Below are positions 57,620 to 64,000 of a DNA stretch of 64,000 nt, in pieces. The position numbers were made by a program, and so were the translations under genes. The notes under the pieces are model-generated. The model searched no databases, was not told where the DNA came from, and saw nothing but the letters and a program-made list of their open reading frames with translations. Each line of letters starts with the position of its first letter. Within the stretch, counting starts at the first letter, position 1. Source of the stretch: Phycicoccus sp. M110.8 (GTDB taxonomy: Bacteria > Actinomycetota > Actinomycetes > Actinomycetales > Dermatophilaceae); assembly GCF_032464895.1 (NCBI RefSeq), contig NZ_JAWDIC010000001.1, positions 248,001 to 312,000 on the forward strand, given 5' to 3'.

Positions 57620-58054
57620 TCAGGCGCCGAGCTCCGGGAACCAGATCGCGATCTCGCGCTGGGCCGACTCGGGCGAGTCCGAGCCGTGGACGATGTTCTT
57701 CTGGACCTTCTCGCCCCAGTCGCGCCCGAGGTCGCCACGGATCGAGCCCGGTGCGGCCTCGGTCGGGTTGGTGGCACCGGCGAGCGAGCGGAAGCCGGGG
57801 ATGCAGCCCTGGCCCTCGATGACGGCTGCGGTCACCGGACCGCTGCTCATGAACTCCACCAGCGGCTCGTAGAACGGCTTGCCCTCGTGCTCGGCGTAGT
57901 GGGCGGCCAGCATGTCGCGGGTGGGGGTGGTCACCGCGAGCGCGACCAGGGTGTACCCCTTGGCCTCGATGCGGCGCAGCACCTCCCCGGTGAGGCCGCG
58001 GGCGTACCCGTCGGGCTTGACCAGGACCAGGGAACGTTCGATCTGCGTCGTCAC
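57620..58054 (-). CDS. ndk: Nucleoside-diphosphate kinase
   Basis: A 144-residue NDK that balances nucleoside triphosphate pools. The N-terminal VLVKPDGYARG motif and the phospho-histidine H123 in NIVHGSDSPESA are present, with the GATNPTEAAPGSIRGDL loop. The middle section reads GQGCIPGFRSLAGATNP, less like the typical GENAI form but without loss of catalytic residues. It starts with GTG at 58054, 7 nt after TAGGCT, so it is probably leaderless even though the DUF4233 gene lies just upstream. Confidence 0.95.
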   Translation of the reverse strand: MTTQIERSLVLVKPDGYARGLTGEVLRRIEAKGYTLVALAVTTPTRDMLAAHYAEHEGKPFYEPLVEFMSSGPVTAAVIEGQGCIPGFRSLAGATNPTEAAPGSIRGDLGRDWGEKVQKNIVHGSDSPESAQREIAIWFPELGA

Positions 58055-58061
58055 GCGCGCC

Positions 58062-58067
58062 AGCCTA
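58062..58067 (-). promoter_or_regulatory. Leaderless -10 box of ndk
   Basis: TAGGCT on the minus strand, 7-nt spacer GGCGCGC, then the ndk GTG at 58054. It overlaps the last codons of the upstream DUF4233 gene. Confidence 0.5.
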
Positions 58068-58469
58068 CCGAGCGGCGGAGTCGGCCCCTGCCACGCGGTC
58101 CCGCTCGGCGACCTGGCGCTCGACGCGGTGGCACAGGACCAGCGAGCCGACCCACAGCACCGTGAAGATGAGGCCGACACCGAGCATCGCCGGCACGACC
58201 ACCGCGCTCACGAACGTCAGGACCTGGATGAGCCACCCGAGGGTCACCCCCCAGGGCCGGCGCATCGCACCGGCGGCGAGGAAGCACAGGACGGCCAGCC
58301 CGATGCCCACCCAGAGCCAGGCGTGCGCGTTGCCGTCCCCCTGCGCGAGCCCGACACCGCGGGCCACCAGCGCGCCGAGGAAGACGACGACGCCCTGGCC
58401 GCCGAGCACCGTCGCGAGCATTCGCCAGGTGAACTTCCCGAGGCTGCCGTAGAAGACGATGCCCTTCAC
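58065..58469 (-). CDS. DUF4233-type membrane protein between folC and ndk
   Basis: A 134-residue protein with four hydrophobic helices: after a short N-terminus with FYGSLGKFTWRMLATVL, then VVVFLGALVARG, AWLWVGIGLAVLCFLAA and GLIFTVLWVGSLVL. DUF4233 proteins lie between folC and ndk in many actinobacteria, including Mycobacterium, and their function is unknown. The start GTG at 58469 overlaps the stop of the 28-codon gene upstream (GTGA), so translation is coupled. Position and family agree; role is not known. Confidence 0.75.
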   Translation of the reverse strand: MKGIVFYGSLGKFTWRMLATVLGGQGVVVFLGALVARGVGLAQGDGNAHAWLWVGIGLAVLCFLAAGAMRRPWGVTLGWLIQVLTFVSAVVVPAMLGVGLIFTVLWVGSLVLCHRVERQVAERDRVAGADSAAR

Positions 58470-58552
58470 CGTCGGCCGCGCCCGTTCTCGCGCCACCGCA
58501 CGAGCAGGAGGAACGCCACCACCACGAGCAGCACGACGACGAGCACCTTCAT
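58466..58552 (-). CDS. 28-residue single-helix membrane protein
   Basis: ATG at 58552, protein MKVLVVVLLVVVAFLLLVRW followed by RENGRGRR. It is one hydrophobic helix with a basic C-terminal tail. Its TGA overlaps the DUF4233 GTG by 4 bp, the same junction as in kdpDE and other coupled genes here. TACCCT (58559-58564) lies 6 nt before the ATG, so it can be leaderless. There is no known family I can name; a chance ORF is possible but the coupling and codon use argue against it. Confidence 0.5.
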   Translation of the reverse strand: MKVLVVVLLVVVAFLLLVRWRENGRGRR

Positions 58553-58558
58553 GCGACG

Positions 58559-58564
58559 AGGGTA
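58559..58564 (-). promoter_or_regulatory. Leaderless -10 box of the 28-residue gene
   Basis: TACCCT on the minus strand, then CGTCGC and the ATG at 58552. It overlaps a GTATGCCG octamer at 58562-58569. Confidence 0.4.
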
Positions 58565-58688
58565 TGCCGTGTGCCGGGCGCCCGTGCGCGGCGGCCCGTC
58601 GGGGCAGGCCCTGTGCACGGCGCGCCGTCCGGTCGGGCCCCGTGCGCGGCCGCCCGTCCGGGCGGGCCCCCGCTCCCAGCACACCCGG

Positions 58689-58694
58689 TAGGTT
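58689..58694 (+). promoter_or_regulatory. Leaderless -10 box of the TIM-barrel gene
   Basis: TAGGTT, then GCCCGG and the GTG at 58701 (6-nt spacer). No Shine-Dalgarno is visible. Confidence 0.5.
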
Positions 58695-58700
58695 GCCCGG

Positions 58701-59528
58701 GTGCGCTGGCCCCTCGCCGTGTCGAGCCTCGGAATGCCGGAGGCCGACCTGCCCACGTTCCTCGGCCTGGCGGCGCGCCACGCCTGCACCGGGGTCGAGC
58801 TGCGGGCCGCGCCGGACCAGTCCGTCCGCGTCGGCCTCTCCCCCGCCGACCGGGCGTCGGTGCGGACCGCCCTGGCCGACCACGGTCTCACCGCCCTCGA
58901 CGTGTCCTCCTACGTGCGGGTCTGCCCGCCCGGCGACGACGACGCCGTGGTCGAGGACCTGCGGGCGCACCTGCGGCTGGCCGCCGACATCGGGGCGCTC
59001 GGGGTGCGGGTCTTCCCGGGCGGGGTGGGCGACGGCCACGACGACGAGCGCGCCCGGCGGCGCTTGCGCTCCGTCCAGGGCGAGGCGCGCGGCCTCGGCG
59101 TCGACCTCCTCGTGGAGACGCACGACAGCCACCCCACCGGGTCAGCCGTCGCCCGCCTGCTGGACCCGCTGCCGGAGGCCGGGGCGGTCTGGGACGTCCT
59201 GCACACCTGGCGCGCGGGCGAGGCACCGGCCGAGGCGGTGGCGGCCCTCGGGCCGCGGCTGCGGCTCGTCCAGGTCAAGGACGCCGCCGGACCCGCGACG
59301 GGGGACCCGCTCACGCTGCCCGGCGAGGGCGCGCTGCCCGTCGCCGACGTCCTCGCCGCCCTTGCCGGGGGCGGGTATGCCGGCTGGCTGAGCCTGGAGT
59401 GGGAGCGGCCCTGGTCGCCGGAGCTGCCCGACCTCGACGCCGCCCTGGCCGTCACGCGACCGTGGCTCGACGCTGCGGAGTCCGCCTGTGCCGGCGACCC
59501 ACGAACCGACCGGAGGGGACCGGCATGA
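58701..59528 (+). CDS. Sugar-phosphate isomerase/epimerase-like TIM-barrel protein
   Basis: A 275-residue AP-endonuclease-2/xylose-isomerase-like TIM barrel. Recognisable strands and metal-ligand areas are GVELRAAPDQ, LGVRVFPGG, LLVETHDSHP, VWDVLHTW, LVQVKDA and WLSLEWERPW. The Glu, Asp, His and Glu positions of the metal site can be placed at these points. It overlaps the following dehydrogenase gene by 4 bp (ATGA), so the two probably act in one pathway, perhaps catabolism of a sugar or a hydroxy acid. GTG is the start, after a leaderless box. Confidence 0.8.
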   Translation: MRWPLAVSSLGMPEADLPTFLGLAARHACTGVELRAAPDQSVRVGLSPADRASVRTALADHGLTALDVSSYVRVCPPGDDDAVVEDLRAHLRLAADIGALGVRVFPGGVGDGHDDERARRRLRSVQGEARGLGVDLLVETHDSHPTGSAVARLLDPLPEAGAVWDVLHTWRAGEAPAEAVAALGPRLRLVQVKDAAGPATGDPLTLPGEGALPVADVLAALAGGGYAGWLSLEWERPWSPELPDLDAALAVTRPWLDAAESACAGDPRTDRRGPA

Positions 59529-60517
59529 CGACGGCGAGACCACGCGTGGCGTTCGGGATGCAGGACGGGCTGCGTGAGCGGCTCTTCACTCCCACGGCGC
59601 TGGGGAGGCTGGCATCCATTGCTGATGCCGGCGACGAGGTGTGGGCCGGGGCGGCGCCACCCCGTGACGCCGAGATCCTCGTCACCGGGTGGGGCTGCCC
59701 GCCGCTGGAGGCGACGGCGCTGGACGCCATGCCGTCGTTGCGGGCCGTGGTCCACTGCGCCGGGTCCGTCAAGCACCACGTCACCGATGCCGCCTGGCAG
59801 CGCGGCGTCGAGGTGTCAAGCGCGACCGCGGCCAACGCGCTGCCGGTCGCCGAGTACACGCTCGCGGTGGTCCTGCTCGCGGGCAAGGCGGTGCTGGAGG
59901 TCGCCGAGGAGTTCCGGCGCACCCGCTCGGCGATCGACTGGTCCACCCGGTTCCCCACCATCGGGAACGTCGGCAAGCGGGTCGGCATCGTCGGCGCCTC
60001 GACCATCGGGCGTCGCGTGATCGAGCTGCTGCGCCCGTTCGACCTCGAGGTGGTCGTGGCCGACCCCTACCTCGACGACTCGGGTGCCGCCGCCCTGGGC
60101 GTCACGCGCGTCGAGCTGGACGAGCTCGTCGCGACGAGCGACGTCGTCTCGCTGCACGCCCCCGACCTGCCTGAGACCCGGCACCTGCTGGACCGGCACC
60201 GGCTGGCGTCGATGCGTCCCGGCGCCACCCTGGTCAACACCGCACGCGGCGCGCTGGTGGACACCGAGGCCCTCACCGAGGTGGTGCTGGCCGGGCGGAT
60301 CAGCGCCGTGCTGGACGTGACCGACCCTGAGCCGCTGCCGGCCGACTCACCGCTGTGGGACCACCCGCGGGTGCTGCTGACCCCGCACGTGGCCGGGTCG
60401 CTCGGCACCGAGCTCACCCGGCTCGGCGACGTCGCGGTCGCCGAGCTCGAGCGGTTCGCGGCCGGGCAGCCGTTCGCGCACCCGGTGCGTCGCGAGGAGC
60501 TCGACCGCCGCGCCTGA
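59525..60517 (+). CDS. D-isomer-specific 2-hydroxyacid dehydrogenase family protein
   Basis: A 330-residue NAD-dependent dehydrogenase. The nucleotide loop is VGIVGASTIGRRVIELL, the second-domain motif TLVNTARGALVD, and the catalytic His appears in VLLTPHVAGSLGTELTRLGD; DPEPLPADSPLWDHP precedes it. The catalytic Arg in the NTARG loop and the Glu of DPEPL fit the family. The substrate is unknown (phosphoglycerate, glyoxylate or another 2-hydroxyacid). It is coupled to the TIM-barrel gene. Its TGA is one base from the convergent folC stop, with no terminator between. Confidence 0.83.
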   Translation: MTTARPRVAFGMQDGLRERLFTPTALGRLASIADAGDEVWAGAAPPRDAEILVTGWGCPPLEATALDAMPSLRAVVHCAGSVKHHVTDAAWQRGVEVSSATAANALPVAEYTLAVVLLAGKAVLEVAEEFRRTRSAIDWSTRFPTIGNVGKRVGIVGASTIGRRVIELLRPFDLEVVVADPYLDDSGAAALGVTRVELDELVATSDVVSLHAPDLPETRHLLDRHRLASMRPGATLVNTARGALVDTEALTEVVLAGRISAVLDVTDPEPLPADSPLWDHPRVLLTPHVAGSLGTELTRLGDVAVAELERFAAGQPFAHPVRREELDRRA

Positions 60518-60518
60518 G

Positions 60519-61934
60519 TCAGACCTCGGTGGTCCCGAGCAGCATCCGGACCTCGGCGGCCGTGGTGACCGACCCGGTGGCGAGGACGCCCCCGGAGACA
60601 CCGCCCTCGTCGGCGAGGCCGGCGGCGGTGTCGAGCGCGTCGGGCAGGTTCCGCACGACCGTCACCCGCCCCTCCCCGAAGATGTCGACCGCCACCTCGC
60701 CGAGGTCGTCGGGGTCCATCGCCCGGGGAGACGTCGTGCGGGACACGACGACGTGGTCGAGCACGGGCTCGAGCACCTCGAGGATCTCGGTGGCGTCCTT
60801 GTCCTTGAGGATCGCGATGACACCCACCAGCCGCGCGAAGTTGAACGACTGCTCCAGCGCCTGGCGCAGGGCGACCGCGCCGGCCGGGTTGTGCGCGGCG
60901 TCGACGACGACGGTCGGCGACCGGCGCACGACCTCGAGGCGCCCGGGCGAGGCAGCCTTGGCGAGTGCGGAGCGCACGACGTCGGGGTCGAGCCTCGTCT
61001 CGCCACCGCCGACGAACGCCTCGACGGCCGCGACGGCGGTCATGGCGTTCTGCATCTGGTGCGGGCCGAACAGGGGCAGGAACAGGTCGTCGTAGTCGCC
61101 GGCGAGGCCCTGCATGGAGAACTGCTGCCCGCCGACCGCCACGTCGCTCGCCTTGAAGCCGAAGTCGACGCCCTCGACGGCGAGGCGTGCCCCCACCTCG
61201 AGCGCGCGCTCGCGCAGGATCTCGACGACCTCGGCGTGCGGCTGCAGGGCCGACACGGCGATCGCGCCCTCCTTGATGATCCCGGACTTCTCGGTGGCGA
61301 TGAGCTCGACCGTGTCCCCGAGGAAGTGCTGGTGGTCCAGGTCCACCGGCGTGACCACGGCGACGGACCCGTCGGCGACGTTGGTCGCGTCCCAGCGACC
61401 GCCCATCCCCACCTCGACGACCGCGACGTCGACGGGCGCGTCGGCGAACGCGGCATACGCCACTGCCACGAGCACCTCGAAGTAGGTCATCCGCGGGCCA
61501 CCATCGGCGACCGACCGGGCGTCGACCATCTCGATGAACGGGATGACCTCGTCGTAGGCGGCGAGGAACTTCTCCGCGCTGATCGGCTGGCCCGACAACG
61601 CGATCCGCTCACGCATCGAGTGCAGGTGCGGGGAGGTGAACCGGCCCGTCTTGAGCCCCATCTCCAGCAGCAGGGTCTCGACCAGCCGGGTGGTCGAGGT
61701 CTTGCCGTTGGTGCCGGTGAGGTGGATGACGGGGTAGCCGCGCTGGGGGTCGCCGAGCAGCTCCATCACGGCGGCGATGCGGTCCAGGCTCGGCTCGAGG
61801 TCGTGCTCGGGCGCCCGGGCGAGGATCGCCTCCTCGACCTCGCGCATCCGCTTGGTGACCTCCAGGTTGTGCGCGGCCTCCCGCTGGGCGGCGTCGGGGC
61901 GACCGGATCGTCCAGGGTTCGTCGAGCCGGCCAT
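60519..61934 (-). CDS. folC: Folylpolyglutamate synthase/dihydrofolate synthase
   Basis: A 471-residue Mur-ligase-like enzyme adding glutamates to folate, and in many bacteria joining glutamate to dihydropteroate. P-loop HLTGTNGKTSTTRL near residue 70, the SPHLHSMRERI loop, DLDHQHFLGDTVELIATEKSG, and the C-terminal VVVDAAHNPAGA domain. A 40-residue hydrophilic N-terminus precedes the fold. The ATG shares one base with the ileS stop (TGATG). In many actinobacteria DUF4233 and ndk follow directly; here two plus-strand genes intervene. Confidence 0.95.
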   Translation of the reverse strand: MAGSTNPGRSGRPDAAQREAAHNLEVTKRMREVEEAILARAPEHDLEPSLDRIAAVMELLGDPQRGYPVIHLTGTNGKTSTTRLVETLLLEMGLKTGRFTSPHLHSMRERIALSGQPISAEKFLAAYDEVIPFIEMVDARSVADGGPRMTYFEVLVAVAYAAFADAPVDVAVVEVGMGGRWDATNVADGSVAVVTPVDLDHQHFLGDTVELIATEKSGIIKEGAIAVSALQPHAEVVEILRERALEVGARLAVEGVDFGFKASDVAVGGQQFSMQGLAGDYDDLFLPLFGPHQMQNAMTAVAAVEAFVGGGETRLDPDVVRSALAKAASPGRLEVVRRSPTVVVDAAHNPAGAVALRQALEQSFNFARLVGVIAILKDKDATEILEVLEPVLDHVVVSRTTSPRAMDPDDLGEVAVDIFGEGRVTVVRNLPDALDTAAGLADEGGVSGGVLATGSVTTAAEVRMLLGTTEV

Positions 61935-64000
61935 CAGAGCTTCATCACCTTGATGCGCACGGGCTCGCCGTCGCCGACGACCGCCTCCGCCACGTCGCTG
62001 CGCTGCGGGAGCGCGTCGAGCTGGGGCGCCGAGCCGAACTGGCTGGCCAGCGTCTCCTCCACGATGAGCGCCTGGTGCGCGACCGTCGCCTCCCACACCG
62101 CCTGCGAACCGGTGACCGTCAGCGAGATCCGGTCGGACACCTCGAGTCCCGCGTCGCGGCGTGCCTGCTGGACCGCGCGGACCACGTCCCGGGCCATGCC
62201 CTCCTGGGCGAGCTCGGGGGTCACCTCGGTGTCGAGGACGACGAAACCACCACCGGGCAGCATCGCCGTCGCCGTCGACCCGCCCTGGGCGTCGTCGACG
62301 ACGGTCTCGAGCGTGTACTCGCCCTCGACCAGCTCGAGGCCACCGGAGGTCACGGTCCCGTCGGCCGCGACGGACCAGTCGCCGGACTTGCTGCCCTTGA
62401 TCGCCTGCTGCACGTCGCGGCCCAGCCGCGGACCTGCGGCCCGGGCGTTGACGGTGAGCTTCTGCGAGATGCCGAAGTCGGCCTCACTCGCCTCGCTGAT
62501 GTCGCGCAGGACGACCTCGCGGACGTTGACCTCGTCGGCCACGATCGCGCCGAAGTCCTTGAGCGACAACGCATCCGGCACGACGACCGTCAGCCGTGCG
62601 AGCGGGAGCCGCACCCGCAGGCCACCGGCCTTACGCAGGGACGACGCCACCGAGCAGATCTCGCGGGCCCGGTCCATGCCGGCGACCAGCGCGTGGTCCG
62701 ACGGCAGGTCGGACGCCTCGGGCCAGTCGGTGAGGTGCACCGAGCGGCCGCCGGTCAGTCCGCGCCAGACCTCCTCGGTGACCAGCGGCAGCAGCGGCGC
62801 CGTCACCCGGGACACCACCTCGAGCGCCGTGTAGAGCGTGTCGAACGCCTGCTCGGCCCCGCCGCCACCGGCCTGGCCACCGGTGTCCCAGAACCGCTCC
62901 CGGGAGCGCCGCACGTACCAGTTGGTCAGCACGTCGACGAAGCCGCGCGTGGTCTCGCACGCGCTCGCGACCTCGTACGCGTCGAGCTGGCTGGTCATCG
63001 TCTCGACGTACTCGCGCAGCTTGGCGAGCAGGTACCGGTCGAGCGGGTCGGTCGAGGCGGTCGACCACTTGGCGGCATACCCCTCACCACCACGGAAGGC
63101 GTTGGCGTACAACGAGAAGAAGTACCAGGTGTTCCACAGGGGGATGATCACCTGGCGCACGCCGTCACGGATCCCCTGCTCGGTGACGACGAGGTTGCCG
63201 CCGCGCAGGATCGGGCTCGACATGAGGAACCAGCGCATCGCGTCGGCCCCGTCGCGGTCGAACACCTCGCGCACGTCGGGGTAGTTGCGAAGCGACTTGC
63301 TCATCTTCTGGCCGTCGGAGCCCAGGACGATGCCGTGGCAGATGACCGAGCTGAACGCCGGCCGGTCGAACAGCGCAGTGGCCAGGATGTGCAACGTGTA
63401 GAACCAGCCGCGCGTCTGGCCGATGTACTCCACGATGAAGTCGGCCGGGAAGTGGTGCTCGAACCACGCGGCGTTGTCGAACGGGTAGTGCACCTGCGCG
63501 TAGCTCATCGACCCGGAGTCGAACCACACGTCGAGGACGTCCTCGACCCGGCGCATCGTCGACTGCCCCGTCGGGTCGTCGGGGTTCGGTCGGGTCAGCT
63601 CGTCGACGAACGGGCGGTGCAGGTCGACCTCGCCGTCGGCGTTGCGGGGCAGCCGGCCGAAGTCGCGCTCGAGCTCCTCGAACGAGCCGTAGACGTCGAT
63701 CCGCGGGTACTGCGGGTCGTCCGAGCGCCACACCGGCACGGGGCTCCCCCAGAACCGGTTGCGGGTGATCGACCAGTCGCGGGCGTTCTCCAGCCACTTG
63801 CCGAACTGGCCGTGCTTGGTGTGCTCCGGGGTCCAGGCGATCTGCTCGTTGAGCTCGAGCATCCGCTCCTTGAACCTGGTCACCTCGACGAACCAGCTCG
63901 AGACGGCCTTGTAGATCAGCGGCTGCCGGCACCGCCAGCAGTGCGGGTAGGAGTGCGCGTAGGACTCACGGCGCAGCAGCACCGTGCCCTCGGTGACGGC
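61934..64000 (-). CDS. ileS: Isoleucyl-tRNA synthetase, 3' part (5' end beyond the window)
   Basis: At least 688 C-terminal residues of a type 2 (long) IleRS; the gene runs on past the window edge, so the HIGH motif is not included. Visible parts: the CP editing-domain end and the catalytic core [19 protein letters not shown], the [17 protein letters not shown] and [15 protein letters not shown] stretch, KMSKS in [14 protein letters not shown], and the tRNA-binding C-terminal domain. The TGA shares its last base position with the folC ATG (TGATG), so ileS-folC are coupled. ValS occupies this slot in Mycobacterium, but the sequence here is IleRS-like. Confidence 0.93.
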   Translation of the reverse strand, partial: AVTEGTVLLRRESYAHSYPHCWRCRQPLIYKAVSSWFVEVTRFKERMLELNEQIAWTPEHTKHGQFGKWLENARDWSITRNRFWGSPVPVWRSDDPQYPRIDVYGSFEELERDFGRLPRNADGEVDLHRPFVDELTRPNPDDPTGQSTMRRVEDVLDVWFDSGSMSYAQVHYPFDNAAWFEHHFPADFIVEYIGQTRGWFYTLHILATALFDRPAFSSVICHGIVLGSDGQKMSKSLRNYPDVREVFDRDGADAMRWFLMSSPILRGGNLVVTEQGIRDGVRQVIIPLWNTWYFFSLYANAFRGGEGYAAKWSTASTDPLDRYLLAKLREYVETMTSQLDAYEVASACETTRGFVDVLTNWYVRRSRERFWDTGGQAGGGGAEQAFDTLYTALEVVSRVTAPLLPLVTEEVWRGLTGGRSVHLTDWPEASDLPSDHALVAGMDRAREICSVASSLRKAGGLRVRLPLARLTVVVPDALSLKDFGAIVADEVNVREVVLRDISEASEADFGISQKLTVNARAAGPRLGRDVQQAIKGSKSGDWSVAADGTVTSGGLELVEGEYTLETVVDDAQGGSTATAMLPGGGFVVLDTEVTPELAQEGMARDVVRAVQQARRDAGLEVSDRISLTVTGSQAVWEATVAHQALIVEETLASQFGSAPQLDALPQRSDVAEAVVGDGEPVRIKVMKL

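Overview
The window is about 64 kb of very GC-rich DNA from an actinobacterium. Codons strongly prefer G or C in the third position. The family mix (ClgR, type 2 IleS, DUF4233, BadF-type kinase, GPSI-type PNPase, SAM-IV riboswitch) and the many promoters of the form TANNNT plus 6-7 nt directly before an ATG or GTG fit the Actinomycetes. I would guess Micrococcales, perhaps Intrasporangiaceae, but the family-level guess is inference. No rRNA, tRNA, CRISPR array, transposase, integrase or phage gene was seen. It reads as ordinary chromosome.

Layout. 0-5.8 kb: tail of an unknown gene, then the DNA-repair pair lhr-nei on the plus strand. 5.9-9.7 kb: minus-strand block rimO-pgsA-cinA-clgR-GrpB, largely translationally coupled. 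9.8-22.3 kb: accessory block with an M19 dipeptidase, an ion-channel-like protein with an odd filter, the full kdpFABCDE potassium-uptake operon, a divergent KdpD-like membrane fragment, a Bcr/CflA exporter and a second GrpB. 22.3-25 kb: ftsK. 25.2-29.6 kb: a 1466-residue secreted beta-repeat protein. 29.6-31.5 kb: non-coding hairpins, then a SAM-IV riboswitch controlling a class V aminotransferase. 31.7-35.7 kb: rnj-dapA back to back with thyA-folA. 35.8-39.1 kb: GNAT, azlCD, a VOC protein, a small membrane protein and dapB. 39.3-45.3 kb: secreted ExeM-type nuclease, a rubredoxin/ferredoxin-type reductase and a large polytopic membrane protein. 45.4-48.3 kb: pnp and rpsO. 48.5-54.2 kb: an SGNH acyltransferase and an amino-sugar kinase/SIS/acyltransferase/GNAT chain. 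54.3-57.6 kb: lpdA and a MarR-MFS divergent pair. 57.6-64 kb: ndk, DUF4233, a TIM-barrel/dehydrogenase pair, folC and ileS (cut by the window end).

The minus-strand housekeeping genes (clgR, cinA, pgsA, rimO, ftsK, rnj, dapA, dapB, pnp, rpsO) follow an order familiar from other actinobacteria such as Mycobacterium. The accessory genes look like insertions into that spine. Three of them encode surface or secreted functions and look compositionally different from their surroundings: the repeat protein, the polytopic protein at 43.3-45.3 kb and the acyltransferase at 48.5-50.7 kb.

Most noteworthy signals: (1) an octamer CGGCATAC/GTATGCCG occurs about 33 times, in all three coding frames and between genes, but is absent from the three atypical genes; (2) the kdp control region has four TTGACGGC-like repeats 10-11 bp apart, ending about 41 bp before a likely leaderless kdpF start; (3) a SAM-IV aptamer is followed by mutually exclusive hairpins next to the ribosome-binding site; (4) a paired, 36-bp REP-like palindrome lies between azlD and the VOC gene; (5) two 28-codon membrane-protein genes, kdpF and an unnamed one before the DUF4233 gene, are translationally coupled to the next gene.
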